Assembly (NCBI GenBank): GCA_003427395.1
Contig: BFEA01000162.1
Coordinates: 362,218 to 382,818 of the forward strand
Direction: 5' to 3'
Origin: Chara braunii
Taxonomy: Eukaryota > Streptophyta > Charophyceae > Charales > Characeae
Length of the DNA: 20,601 bases
Shown: positions 8,380-16,460 of the stretch, in pieces
How positions within the stretch are numbered: position 1 is the first letter of the stretch
Layout of the letters: the number at the start of each line of letters is the position of its first letter
Notes under the pieces: model-generated
Database searches by the model: none
What the model saw: only the letters and a program-made list of their open reading frames with translations
What the model was told of the DNA's origin: nothing
Position numbers and translations under genes: made by a program

Positions 8380-8889
8380 GAGCTATACCCAACAACAATT
8401 TTATCTCTCGAGTTGAAGATATAGTCTAATGCCATTAGAAAACTAGTGGTTGAATTTACTCAAGCTTATTTCACAAAGATAGATCCAAAATCCGGATACC
8501 GTCAGATTGCTAATGGACACGAGGATCAACGCAAAACCATTTCCCATATCAGGTACAGTTTGTACGAGTTTGTAGTTTTTCCCATTGATCTATGCAATGC
8601 TCCTGCCACATTCCAGCACGCAATGAACACGATTTTTCATGGCTACTTAGACAAGTTTATCATCGTGCACCTCGACAATATCCTTATCTTTAGTAGGACT
8701 GTAGAGGCGCACGCTGAGCACGTGAAAACAGTGTTGGGCCTCCTAAGACAACACTAGTACAAGGTCAACTTGGAGAAATGTGAGTTTGGCCGCACCAAGA
8801 TCTTGTATCTTGGTCATGAGATTTATGCGGATGGATTGAGGTCGGATGATGCGAAGGTGGCCAACAAACCTCACTGGCCCATACCTCAG
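8380..8889 (+). pseudogene. Ty3/gypsy reverse transcriptase, decayed 5' part
   Basis: The translation carries the RT palm of Ty3/gypsy elements: FTKIDPKSGYRQI with the first catalytic Asp retained, then YEFVVFPIDLCNAPATFQ, then MNTIFHGYLDKFIIV. The active-site box reads HLDN instead of the usual Y-x-D-D, so catalysis should be lost. After GLLRQH a TAG stop (8756-8758) interrupts the frame, which then continues as YKVNLEKCEFGR and YLGHEIYADGLR to about 8889. Upstream, a weak match to the pre-palm segment (FISRVEDIV) is frameshifted relative to the rest. The frame is cut at 8889 by an inserted element and resumes at 9443. No protease or gag is recognisable 5' of it. This is a non-functional remnant. 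Confidence 0.93.
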
Positions 8890-9008
8890 GGCACGCTCAC
8901 ACTGCGGTAGCAAATCCGTATAAATTGCGAAAATGGGTTAGGCCGAATTGGGGTATTTGGGACGTTTCAGGTCACACTGCGTTCACACCGCATTCCCATT
9001 TCGCTAAA

Positions 9009-9028
9009 GGCACGGTCGCTACCGTGCC
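9009..9028. repeat. Hairpin inside the nested element
   Basis: GGCACGGT (9009-9016) and ACCGTGCC (9021-9028) are exact inverted copies around CGCT. The first six bases repeat the start of the element's terminal repeat (GGCACG). Confidence 0.8.
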
Positions 9029-9152
9029 ATCAGGGTGCTGCTGTTTGGGGTTTCCAGTCACATAGAAGTAATAACCCCAAATGTAGAACGTACATGTTCC
9101 CTTTTCAACTTTGCATTCATTTACGAAAATTAAATAAAAAAAGAATAAGGAT

Positions 9153-9182
9153 TTTGCGGTAACCTCTGGAGGTTACCGCAAA
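9153..9182. repeat. 14-bp perfect hairpin inside the nested element
   Basis: TTTGCGGTAACCTC (9153-9166) pairs perfectly with GAGGTTACCGCAAA (9169-9182) around TG. Confidence 0.9.
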
Positions 9183-9244
9183 TTCCTCAAACCCCCGGCC
9201 AGGCAGGCCGCTGACAAATGGGTTTGCGAATGGGGTGTTTGGAG

Positions 9245-9472
9245 TCGGAACCATTGTGTGTGACCAGCAGTGTGCACATTTTTTTGGGAGTTTTACGGTT
9301 TCGGTACCCAGTGTGAGCGTGCCCTCGGTCTGTGACCGAGGTGAGGTCATTTTTGGGGTCGGAACCATTGTGTGTGACCAGCCGTGTGCACATTTTTTTG
9401 GGAGTTTTACGGTTTCGGTACCCAGTGTGAGCGTGCCCTCAGTCTGTGACCGAGGTGAGGTCATTTTTTGGG
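9245..9472. repeat. 114-bp tandem duplication across element end and RT flank
   Basis: TCGGAACCATTGTGTGTGACC starts at 9245 and 9359. Each unit holds about 79 bp of the element's right end plus about 35 bp of flanking RT sequence (reading SVTEVRSF). The units differ at only a few bases, for example CTCGG versus CTCAG at the border and one extra T near the end, so the duplication followed the insertion. Confidence 0.9.
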
Positions 9473-10260
9473 ATGACAGGCTACTACCACCCGTTTGTGA
9501 AGAGCCATAGCACTATAGCTTCCCCTCTAATTCACCTCGCGCGCCTTGACAACCCATGGGAGTGGACCGAAGAGTGTGAGGCCGCCTTCAAGAGACTGAA
9601 GTATGCCCTGACATACTAGGAAGTCCTCAAACTTCCGAATCCTGAAAAGCCCTTTGTAGTGACCACAGGTGGCAACCAATAAGGCATGGGCGTTGTCCTT
9701 GCGCAGAAGGAGGGAAAAAGTTGAGAGCGATCGAGTACATGCGCAAAAAGATGCCATCTCAAAAACTCTATGGAGCGCTGGTCTATTGGAGGCACTACCT
9801 CATTGGAAGTCCACATATGAGCGAGAGTTTTTTTCCCTCTATGGAGCACTGGTCCATTGGAGGCACTACCTCCTAGACAGATTCTTTTATGTGAGATCTG
9901 ACCATGAGACACTACGTTGGATTAAGACACAAAATGTGCTCTCTGGTGCACTTAAGAGATGGATTGAAGTCATAGATATGTATGACTTCAAGCTCGACCC
10001 TCTGAAAGGAGAGTACAACAAGCTGGTTGACGCACTATCACGTAGGGCAGACTATTTGGGCACGCTAGTGACTGAGTTTAGAATTTCTGACGATGTAACT
10101 CGATCTATGGTGGAAGCCTATCAAGAGGACGCGATCATGTATGAGATCAGTCACAAACTGGAAGCTAAAGACGAGACTACTTCTGATGAGTTTGTGCTGG
10201 TTGACGGCTTACTGTTCCTTGAGAAGGCTAGGAATAAACGTTTGTGTGTTCCGAATAGAG
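9443..10260 (+). pseudogene. Ty3/gypsy RT tether and RNase H, decayed
   Basis: After the nested element the pol frame resumes with SVTEVRSF and MTGYYHPFVKSHSTIASPL, followed by the connection segment WEWTEECEAAFKRLK. RNase H follows: the strand that should carry the first catalytic Asp reads VVTTGGNQ, so that Asp is missing. TYEREFFSL keeps the Glu and VRSDHETLRW keeps the later Asp. In-frame stops occur at 9617-9619 (TAG) and 9680-9682 (TAA), and a 71-bp duplication shifts the frame around 9766-9840. The frame is readable again from about 9808 (DALSRRADYLGTLV and onward). Dead copy of the gypsy pol that starts upstream. Confidence 0.92.
9766..9908. repeat. 71-bp direct repeat within RNase H
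   Basis: CTCTATGGAGC(G/A)CTGGTC(T/C) and the following ATTGGAGGCACTACCTC begin at 9766 and again at 9837. The extra copy disrupts the RNase H frame. Confidence 0.8.
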
Positions 10261-11460
10261 AGTCTTTGCGTAGTTTATTTTTAGGTGAATGCCCCAATGC
10301 AACCACACATTTTGGTTATAAAAAGACAGCAGCAAATTTAGCAGCGTTTTTGGTGGCCTACAATGATGGATGACGCAAAGAGTTATGCAGAGACCTTCCA
10401 GGTTTGCCAGTGTGACAAGCCACGGATACAGGCACCACTTGGGCTTATTAAGCCCTTGCCTATCCATGCTGGTCCAGGTCAGAGTGTGTCCACAAATTTC
10501 ATGGATACCCTTGTGACCAGCAAGGGCAGTAAACGGCACATCTCCGTCATTGTGGACAGGTTTAGTAAGTATGCTAGACTTATCGCTATGTCTAAGACAG
10601 CTAGGACTGACCACGTCATCAAGCTGTTTATGGACAACTGGGTACGTAACTCCGGTCTCCCAAAGTCCATCGTTAGCAACAGGGGTGTCAGATTCACAAG
10701 CGAACTGCGGCTAAGTACAGCCCAACAGAGGGGCACCCGACTGCAAATGACATCAGGGAACCACCCTAAGTCAAATGGTCAAGCCGAGCAGATAAACCAG
10801 GTAGTGCAGCACTTGCTTCGACATTCTATGAAGGCAAATCAAGATGACAGGGATGAGTTACCTCTCATCGCCAGCCTGTACAACAACAATGTGCAAGGCA
10901 AGTCGAGATGACTGGGGTGAGAAGTCACCTCTCATCGCCAGCCTGTAGAAGTTACCTCTCATCGCCAGCCTGTACAACAATGATGTGCACAGCACTACCG
11001 GTATCACTCCCAACCAGCTGCATCTTGGTTGGAAGCCAAGATCTTCTCTTGACCTCCTGAAAATCAGCCAACAACTGTCCCACGCAGCATAGAGTTTGCT
11101 GTCAAGTATGAACAGATGCTCCAGCAGGCTGTCGAGCACATTAAGAAAGCTCAGCATGCCATGGTTGCATCTAAGAACAGACACAGACGGCCATCAACAT
11201 TTCAGGTAGGTGTTGGACTCTGGGTAAAGTCATCTAAGCTGGGACAGGAATTGGGAATCTCTCGCAGACTGATGCCACAGTACTTCGGACCCCGGGAAGT
11301 CTTAGATACAGTAGGAGACCAACCACATGGTCCATCGTATGTCTTTTGCATCCCTTCCACACATCCAAGTTGGCTTCTTTTGCTGAAACTGAGCACTTTC
11401 CTTCAAGAAGATCAATGCTGCCCCCAACCATGGACGGACATGTGGACATCGATGATATTG
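10261..11460 (+). pseudogene. Ty3/gypsy integrase, decayed
   Basis: The zinc-binding HHCC region is damaged: ECPNATTHFGY keeps one His, and FQVCQCDK keeps one of the expected Cys pair. The core follows from about 10430. The position of the first catalytic Asp reads STNFMDTL and the second VSNRGVRF, both with Asn in place of Asp, while NGQAEQ retains the Glu. There is a frameshift near 10350 and a local triplication at 10861-10980. The C-terminal part resumes at 11116 with FQVGVGLWVKSS and LMPQYFGPREVLD, then shifts frame to reach SRRSMLPPTMDG and VDIDDI near 11459, where similarity to the minus-strand copy stops. A chromodomain-like tail is expected here in such elements but is truncated. Non-functional. 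Confidence 0.92.
10861..10980. repeat. Local triplication in integrase
   Basis: CCTCTCATCGCCAGCCTGTA starts at 10861, 10928 and 10955. The spacings (67 and 27 bp) differ, implying two separate duplication events. Confidence 0.9.
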
Positions 11461-12045
11461 CGAGGCCAAGGACCACCCTGCACCCTATCCAGCTTACAGC
11501 AGCGTAGCTCGGCTATGGCTGCCTGCTCCTCCCAGCTAGCCCGTGAGCGCATGAGACTGGCAGGCGATAGCGCGGCAGCGCTTGCGCACAAAGCAGCCAG
11601 TGCCCGAATGTCCAATGCGGAGGCAGGCCCTTTGCTATATGGAAGTGGCCTGCCTGCGTTCTGTCCCAGGCTGCGCAGGGCCTTTCCCAAGAAGCTTCCG
11701 GTAGGCCCCGGTAGGCTGAGGTCCAGTCCGAACAAATCAGCCCAGGGCCTGAGGTGGTTGCTTGTGCCCAACTGCCTTCGGCCTGTGTTTGGCCCACATC
11801 CCGTATCCAGCCCAGGGCCTGCCTTCGATACATGCAAACAGGCGGCCCAGGGCCTGGGTTCTTTCAACCAACTGGCGCTGCGCAACTGCCTGAACTTCCT
11901 TAGTTGTGTGGTGGCCGAAATAGGGCCCCTCAGGCCCTCGTCGGGCCTGCCTTCACTTAGGGCGGCCGACGTGATGCATAACCGAGCCAAAAGGGGCTCA
12001 TCGGGGCCTTGGCCTCGCATTCCCTCCTCCATAACTTTGATATTC
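11461..12045. other. Segment between two convergent gypsy copies
   Basis: No gene is called. GCGAGGCCAAGG directly follows the broken plus-strand integrase (about 11460) and also occurs, inverted, at about 12006-12018 beyond the end of the minus-strand copy. GCTCGG(C/T)TATG follows in both. This suggests 3' flank or LTR sequence of the same family from each side. AGCCCAGGGCCTG-type motifs recur at about 11738, 11805 and 11842. The 206-codon minus frame here has no recognisable domain. Confidence 0.5.
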
Positions 12046-12757
12046 CTCTGAGAAGTTCAGTCTTTGATAATCTGGCGCTTTCCCTTCTGCAGAGACTTTT
12101 CATATTGGGCACAACCTGAGGAGCGGTCTGCATCAGTTCCTCCCTGGTAAACCATTGATCCTCCTTTGGATCCGTGTGATGTCTGAACCGAACCCGGTAT
12201 TGCAGCTTCGGTTTTGGAGGGCGTCCCCTGCCTGTCGGTCTTGGAACTGGCATTTCCTTGTGGTCGACGATGTCATCGATGTCGACCTCTCCATCCATGG
12301 TTGGGGGCAGCATTGAGCGACGAGAGGGAAACTGATCAGTTTCCTCGAAAGGTGCAAGCTTAGAGGCGTGAAAGACAGGATAAGTGCGGAGATGACCAGG
12401 GATCCGGATTACATAAGACGGTCCATCCGGATCAGTGCCGACAATATCAAAGACCTCCCATGGTCCGAAGTACTGAGGCATGAGCTTGCGGGAAATTAGT
12501 ACTGAGGCATGAGCTTGCGGGAAATCCCGTGCTCCTGTCCCAGTTCTGAGGACTTAACCCAGACTGTCCCCAACCTGAAATGTAGACGGGCGGCGATGTG
12601 TGTTCTCAGATTCTATCATTGTCGCCTGAGCCTTCTGCATTTGTTCCACAGCCTGCTGCATCTTCTGTTCATATCGGTATGCAAATTCTAATGTACCGGG
12701 TGCAGCAGTTGACTGATTTTCAGGTAGTAAGAAGTCTAGAGGTAGTCTAGGTTTGAA
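12046..12757 (-). pseudogene. Second Ty3/gypsy copy: integrase C-terminus and chromodomain-like tail
   Basis: Reading the minus strand from 12757, LDFLLPENQSTAAPGTLEF leads into MQQAVEQMQKAQATMIES and HRRPSTFQVGD, then a stop. After a 29-bp duplication the other frame gives LMPQYFGPWEVFDIVG, SYVIRIPGHLRTYPVFHASK, SRRSMLPPTMDG, VDIDDIVDH, PTGRGRPPKPKLQYRVRF and WFTREELMQTAPQVV, then unrelated sequence. This is the integrase C-terminal SH3-like segment plus the tail of the same family as the plus-strand copy, and better preserved there. Everything upstream (RT, RNase H, integrase core) is absent: similarity ends abruptly at 12757. The element is therefore 5'-truncated and inactive. Confidence 0.9.
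12469..12526. repeat. 29-bp tandem duplication
   Basis: AGTACTGAGGCATGAGCTTG plus CGGGAAAT starts at 12469 and 12498. Since 29 is not a multiple of three, it breaks the minus-strand integrase frame. Confidence 0.95.
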
Positions 12758-13687
12758 GGTCAGTGGCAGGGTTGGGCATGCCTAACCAATTCCGTCCCAC
12801 GCCACTGTCTGAACAGGCCTGGGCGCAGACACTTTGGCCGAGACTGAAGCTAGTGGAAACTCAGTCCGGACGGGAAAGAGCAGGCCGTGTGCCCAACACT
12901 TTCGATATAGGAAAGTGTCGCGCGCCATGGAGCTCATTCGGGCACTTGCATGTAGATGCGGCAGCGCTGCTAGAGCTAGCGCTTGCAGGCTGCTGTGTTA
13001 GTCCACGGGTGCGGCCGCGTCTGGGCGCCGAAGGGAAGTAGGGCGCTGCTGAGGGCAGCGCCACAGCCAGCCCATCCATAGCCGGGCTCGGCCTGGACAG
13101 CCAGCGGAGGTGGTGGTGGTCTTTGTGTATGAGGGAGAGAAGACGAGGAGGAGAGAAACAGAGATGACGATGAGGATGTGAAGGCACGTACCTGATCTTG
13201 GCGGTGGTCTATAGGGTCAACATCTTCATGTACTTTGGTTGTGCTGCTGACATCAACAGGTTGCATTGTCAATTTGTAGGCTGGTAGTAGCTGTGTGATA
13301 GTAGTCTGGGCGCTGAGCGCCAAGTAGGAGGAAGGGCTCTGGATAATATATGTTGGTGGTGGCGAGAGTATGCTCTCATTGACATTCGGAATTCGGTGCT
13401 TTGGTTCTCCGTTGGTAAAATATCAGTGCATTTCTGCTTTCTGGGCAGCGCTGGAATTTCTGGCTTTCAAAGTGATTTTGCATCCTGGAAGAGGGAGCCT
13501 TATCCACAAACGCCAACAACTTAATGATCCTCTTTAGGGATTGCAGGTTATGTTTTTTTTGTTCCTGGAAAGGAAGCCAGAGTGTGGGATGATTGAACGG
13601 TTGAATTTGTCGTATGCTCCAACTCCAACGGGATCGCTTATGCAAACTGCCATATCTTGCACAAACTAACTTTGAATTTGACTCGTT
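12758..13687. other. GC-rich then mixed DNA, no gene recognised
   Basis: CAGTGGC (12761-12767) and GCCACTG (12801-12807) form a stem whose loop contains the near-palindrome GGTTGGGCATGCCTAACC (12770-12787). GC-rich blocks with GCAGCGCTGC and GGCAGCGCC lie at about 12958-13070. From about 13200 the composition is ordinary. ACAAACGCCAACAACTTAATGATCCT at about 13506 is repeated loosely at 13933 (GCAAACGCCAACAGCTCAAAGATCCT), flanking the first SINE copy. All of this would lie inside the third ARIADNE intron. Confidence 0.4.
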
Positions 13688-13848
13688 GACGGGCCTAACT
13701 CAGTTGGCACACCCATGAACCGTTGACATATAGACCCAAGTTTGAATACTGATGTGATGCACATAATAAAATTATGTGGGGCCATCAGTTCAACAATGGT
13801 GTCTCAAGGTGGCCGCCCTTTCTCGAAAGAACGAAAAAAAGGCACTGC
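13688..13848 (+). repeat. tRNA-derived SINE-like copy 1
   Basis: A-box-like TAACTCAGTTGG (13696-13707), a B-box relic GTTTGAATAC (13740-13749), and 32 bases between them, the spacing of a tRNA gene. The body GTGGGGCCATCAGTTCAA is shared with copy 2 (CTGGGGCCGATCAGCTTCAA). It ends in CGAAAGAACGAAAAAAAGG, an A-rich tail. Confidence 0.75.
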
Positions 13849-14150
13849 ATTTGACAACACCTGACATACAGGATTAGAGTTGAAATAGACACAACAGGCT
13901 GTTCAAACCCCAATCTTGCCCTGCAGCTCCATCCGCAAACGCCAACAGCTCAAAGATCCTCCTATGTCATCCCCCAGCAACCTTTGACCACAACTGACGA
14001 CCCCCTTTCACATTTGAATCCAACAGAAGAGCAGACCCGCTTGCAGTTTCCATGGTTTAATCTATAGGTGAAAAGTCAAAAACAGTTTTCCATTATGCTG
14101 TTGACGTGCTGATTTCAGAGCATGAGCAATTGATCTGGTAGATCACATAC

Positions 14151-14241
14151 CACTCCTTCTTGCTTAGCAATCTCATACCGATTGCAGGCATAGAAACCAC
14201 CTGTTCGCTCTCCATGCTCGCTCCATGCCCCAAGACAAAGC
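14151..14241 (-). CDS. ARIADNE-type RBR E3 ubiquitin ligase, exon c (end of RING2)
   Basis: The exon completes the RING2/Rcat zinc site of an RBR E3 ubiquitin ligase and enters the C-terminal region. RBR ligases accept ubiquitin on a cysteine from an E2 and pass it to substrate. It is 91 bp: one base completes the split Trp codon and 30 codons follow, starting [15 protein letters not shown] and ending [14 protein letters not shown]. The Cys of WLC, the His of SEH and the Cys of ACNRY are the remaining RING2 zinc ligands and are all present. [14 protein letters not shown] is characteristic of plant ARI proteins, as opposed to animal HHARI. Acceptor TTGTGCCAG/G; donor GTG/GTATGTGA. The exon ends in phase 0. 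The next exon of plant ARI genes was not found down to position 1. No damage is seen. Confidence 0.95.
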
Positions 14242-14311
14242 CTGGCACAAACAAGGGTGAGTACCCATAACTTTAGTCAATGTCATCGTGCAACAATCAC
14301 AGACCATACCA

Positions 14312-14440
14312 ACGAGCATAGCTCAGTTGGTATACCCACGAACTGTTTAAATACAGAGCCAAGTTCAAAACCAGATACAATCAGATGCCAGACTAACATA
14401 ATTCTGAGTGCCCTGGGGCCGATCAGCTTCAATGATAAGC
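14312..14440 (+). repeat. tRNA-derived SINE-like copy 2
   Basis: It has a perfect A-box TAGCTCAGTTGG (14319-14330) and a B-box relic GTTCAAAACC (14363-14372) at tRNA spacing. AACTGTTTAA, with GTT where the anticodon would fall, hints at a tRNA-Asn-type parent; that is an inference. The 3' body resembles copy 1. Confidence 0.8.
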
Positions 14441-14979
14441 CAATAGCAGAGAGAGTGACAGAAACAAAACTCCAAGGTCCATTACCAGAACAGAAAACTG
14501 GGCACCAGCTTCATGCACTACGTGCATTTGAGGCTAAAGGGCCCCTGCCACCAATGACCCTAACTGTGACCCCTCCATACTCCCAAGACTGATAACAGAG
14601 TTTGCAATAGCGCCATAGAACAGCACTTTTCTCTCTACCAACCCGAGACTGAGATCGTGACAAGGTCGACGAGACAGAGATGCGTGGACTCGCGATCATC
14701 ATATGCAGACAGGTCTGAAGCACAAGCGGACAGACCTCAAGGAGATCGTCATCATGATGAAGGAAAGCGGTTGCCAGTCGCCAACAATCAAATGCGTTTC
14801 ACAGGGCCTCAAAAGCCATCTGAGCAGCTGGTGCACCCACCTCTGTGTTGAAGCGTTTGAAGACCCATGATGGCATAGGGCCTCAATCCTTAGGCTCCGC
14901 AGGTGGATTGCAAAGGGCCTCAGTCCCCGCAATACACAACAATGATCTGCGCTCTCCGGGCAATCTGCAGGCATGCAGC

Positions 14980-15036
14980 TGACGCATGAATAGCAATGTG
15001 ACGCATGAATAGCAATGTGACGCATGAATAGCAATG
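14980..15036. repeat. Three exact 19-bp tandem units
   Basis: TGACGCATGAATAGCAATG occurs three times without a mismatch (14980, 14999, 15018). Confidence 0.98.
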
Positions 15037-15308
15037 TCCATGCGGACCGAAGAATGCAGACTGCCAAAATGGAGGGTTCAAGGACTTTGGGGAGGGGGAC
15101 TGAGTTCAGGAGTGGGAGGTTGAGGGGATGGTGAGATATGGTTGATTTGCAACACGAGGCATGGGCATAAGAGCACTACCTCTGTATTCTTTTCATCTAC
15201 CGTCAAACCTCAAATTGACAACCCAGTAGCCTCTCCAAACTGAAAGTCGGCCCCCAAAACGAGAAGAATAATAACAAGTCAAAAGTACAGAAGACTTCCA
15301 AGCCAAAA

Positions 15309-15409
15309 GCCGAACTCACCCATGAATTGTTAAAACACGGACCTGAATTCGAGTCCAGATCGAGCTGCGAGTTAAATTCTTATTAAAGAAAAAAAGAAAA
15401 AAGAAAAAA
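15309..15409 (+). repeat. tRNA-derived SINE-like copy 3
   Basis: The A-box region has a deletion (CCGAACTCACCC replaces the usual CTCAGTTGGCACACCC). CATGAATTGTTAAAACACGG and a well-kept B-box ATTCGAGTCC (15347-15356) follow. It ends in a long A-rich tail with scattered G (15384-15409). Confidence 0.78.
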
Positions 15410-15507
15410 CGACAAAGCTCAGTTGGCACACCCATAAATTGTTGAAATACAGACCTGAATTCAAATCCCGATTGAACTGTGAATTAAATACCTAACCAAA
15501 AAAAGAA
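15410..15507 (+). repeat. tRNA-derived SINE-like copy 4
   Basis: A-box AAGCTCAGTTGG (15415-15426) and B-box ATTCAAATCC (15459-15468) are followed by GAACTGTGAATTAAATACC and an A-rich end. It starts exactly where the A-tail of copy 3 ends, so one copy was inserted into or beside the tail of the other. Confidence 0.8.
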
Positions 15508-15577
15508 GTCAAGTTAAAACTTATGGCATAATAGGTATAAGGATAAGCAAGTCCACAAACATACTCAGTTTCAAATG

Positions 15578-15583
<6 letters not shown>

Positions 15584-15621
<38 letters not shown>
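15584..15621. repeat. (CA)19 microsatellite
   Basis: An uninterrupted CA run, 38 bp, within the ARIADNE intron. Confidence 0.97.
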
Positions 15622-15624
<3 letters not shown>

Positions 15625-15758
15625 GCAAACAGAAAATGCAGTAACTTGAGAACATGCTGTGAATATGGCAATTGAGAAAGGGAAACAATACAGCATGTTG
15701 CCAGCGCTTCTCATTCTGAACTCACCGGCAGGTTTCCGTTTTTTTCCCATCAACTCAC

Positions 15759-15866
15759 CAGCAGAACTCGTATTTGCATGGAGGCGTGCAGCTCATATGC
15801 ATACACCCTTGATTCTTCTCAATAGGCCGTTTGCACTTCGGGCATGGCTTGGAATTGGCCAGAATC
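15759..15866 (-). CDS. ARIADNE-type RBR E3 ubiquitin ligase, exon b (RING2 catalytic exon)
   Basis: This is the catalytic exon. Its 108 bp complete the Trp codon begun in exon a, then encode 35 residues starting [20 protein letters not shown] and ending [15 protein letters not shown], and leave TG of the next Trp. CPKC is the first zinc pair of RING2. The Cys of GCMHM (codon at 15805-15803) aligns with the active-site cysteine that forms the ubiquitin thioester in RBR ligases. SC, PPC and EFC supply further ligands. [11 protein letters not shown] is typical of plant ARI proteins. Donor TG/GTGAGTTG; acceptor GGCAAAAG/G, which lacks a strong pyrimidine tract but is T/A-rich as plant introns often are. 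All expected residues are intact and nothing suggests a pseudogene. Start of the gene is elsewhere. Confidence 0.96.
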
Positions 15867-16326
15867 CTTTTGCCATAAACATAAATAAACATATTTGGTC
15901 GCACACGTACACACAGAGACAGCAACATCCTGTCACTTTCAGCAATGCATGTGCATGGGACAACAAAACTTATTCACTCAATGACAGACGTTACAAGCAG
16001 GTGTGACATAGCATCCATAATGAATTCATATCCGAACAGCAGAGAGTCCTCTTCATGGATGGCGAGGGAGTGCTTGGCATATGCAAGCTCCGGAAATCCC
16101 TGTCCAAGACCAGCATGAACCTGACCTTCCACATGGACCAGGTTTACTCACCTAGCAGACGCATTACAACCTCAGCTTCACACCCAGCCCATGTGGCTGA
16201 ATGGCACACTAATAACTTGATAACTTAACAAGTTAAAATAACCGATCATAAATAAATCGTACTGGACGATTACACAACTGTTAGGGACTACCCCCTTTCT
16301 TTTCTTTTCTTTCTTACTACCCCCTT

Positions 16327-16460
16327 TTTAAGAAGAAAGAGAAAAAGAAAAAGAAAAGGAAAAAGAAAAAGAAAAGGAAAAAGAAAAAGAAATAGAAAAA
16401 GAAAAAAAAAAGAAAAAAAGAAAAAGAAAAAGAGAAAGATGGAATAAGAAAAAGAAAACG
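16327..16460. repeat. Polypurine (GAAAAA)n tract, about 130 bp
   Basis: Units GAAAAA, GGAAAAA and AAAGAAAA run nearly without a pyrimidine on the plus strand, so the gene's transcribed intron would carry a long U/C tract. Near-mirror symmetry makes triplex (H-DNA) formation possible. Confidence 0.9.

Larger units (their letters stand above)
8890..9437. mobile_element. Small terminal-inverted-repeat element nested in the RT
   Basis: The left end GGCACGCTCACACTG (8890-8904) is the exact reverse complement of CAGTGTGAGCGTGCC, which occurs at 9309-9323 and again at 9423-9437. Similarity between the ends extends imperfectly further in. CTCAG lies directly outside the left end (8885-8889) and directly after the outer right end (9438-9442), consistent with a 5-bp target duplication. 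The gypsy RT reads up to one CTCAG and continues from the other, so the insertion site is pinned. The core element is about 434 bp (8890-9323) and codes for nothing recognisable, like a MITE. The right end plus flank is duplicated, giving the extra 114 bp. Superfamily not assigned. Confidence 0.82.
14242..15758 (-). other. ARIADNE intron between exons b and c
   Basis: The 1517-bp intron begins GTGAGT (15758-15753) and ends GCCAG. It contains SINE copies 2-4, the 19-bp triplet repeat and a CA microsatellite. Non-repeat stretches (14445-14979 and 15037-15308) show no coding frame I recognise. GGGCCTCA recurs at about 14809, 14879 and 14918. Confidence 0.85.

Noticed and set aside
9117-9510. Repeated open frames in both strands around 9117-9510
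   Set aside because: They are shadows of the 114-bp duplication at the end of the nested TIR element.
11412-12032. 206-codon minus-strand frame between the gypsy copies
   Set aside because: It starts in retroelement flank, has no recognisable domain and no start context or splice support.
14319-14372. Functional tRNA gene
   Set aside because: The A-box is perfect, but the B-box is GTTCAAAACC and the acceptor and anticodon stems do not pair well. It is one of four related diverged copies, so a SINE fits better.
14980-15036. CRISPR-like array
   Set aside because: The three 19-bp units are directly adjacent with no spacers, in a eukaryotic intron.
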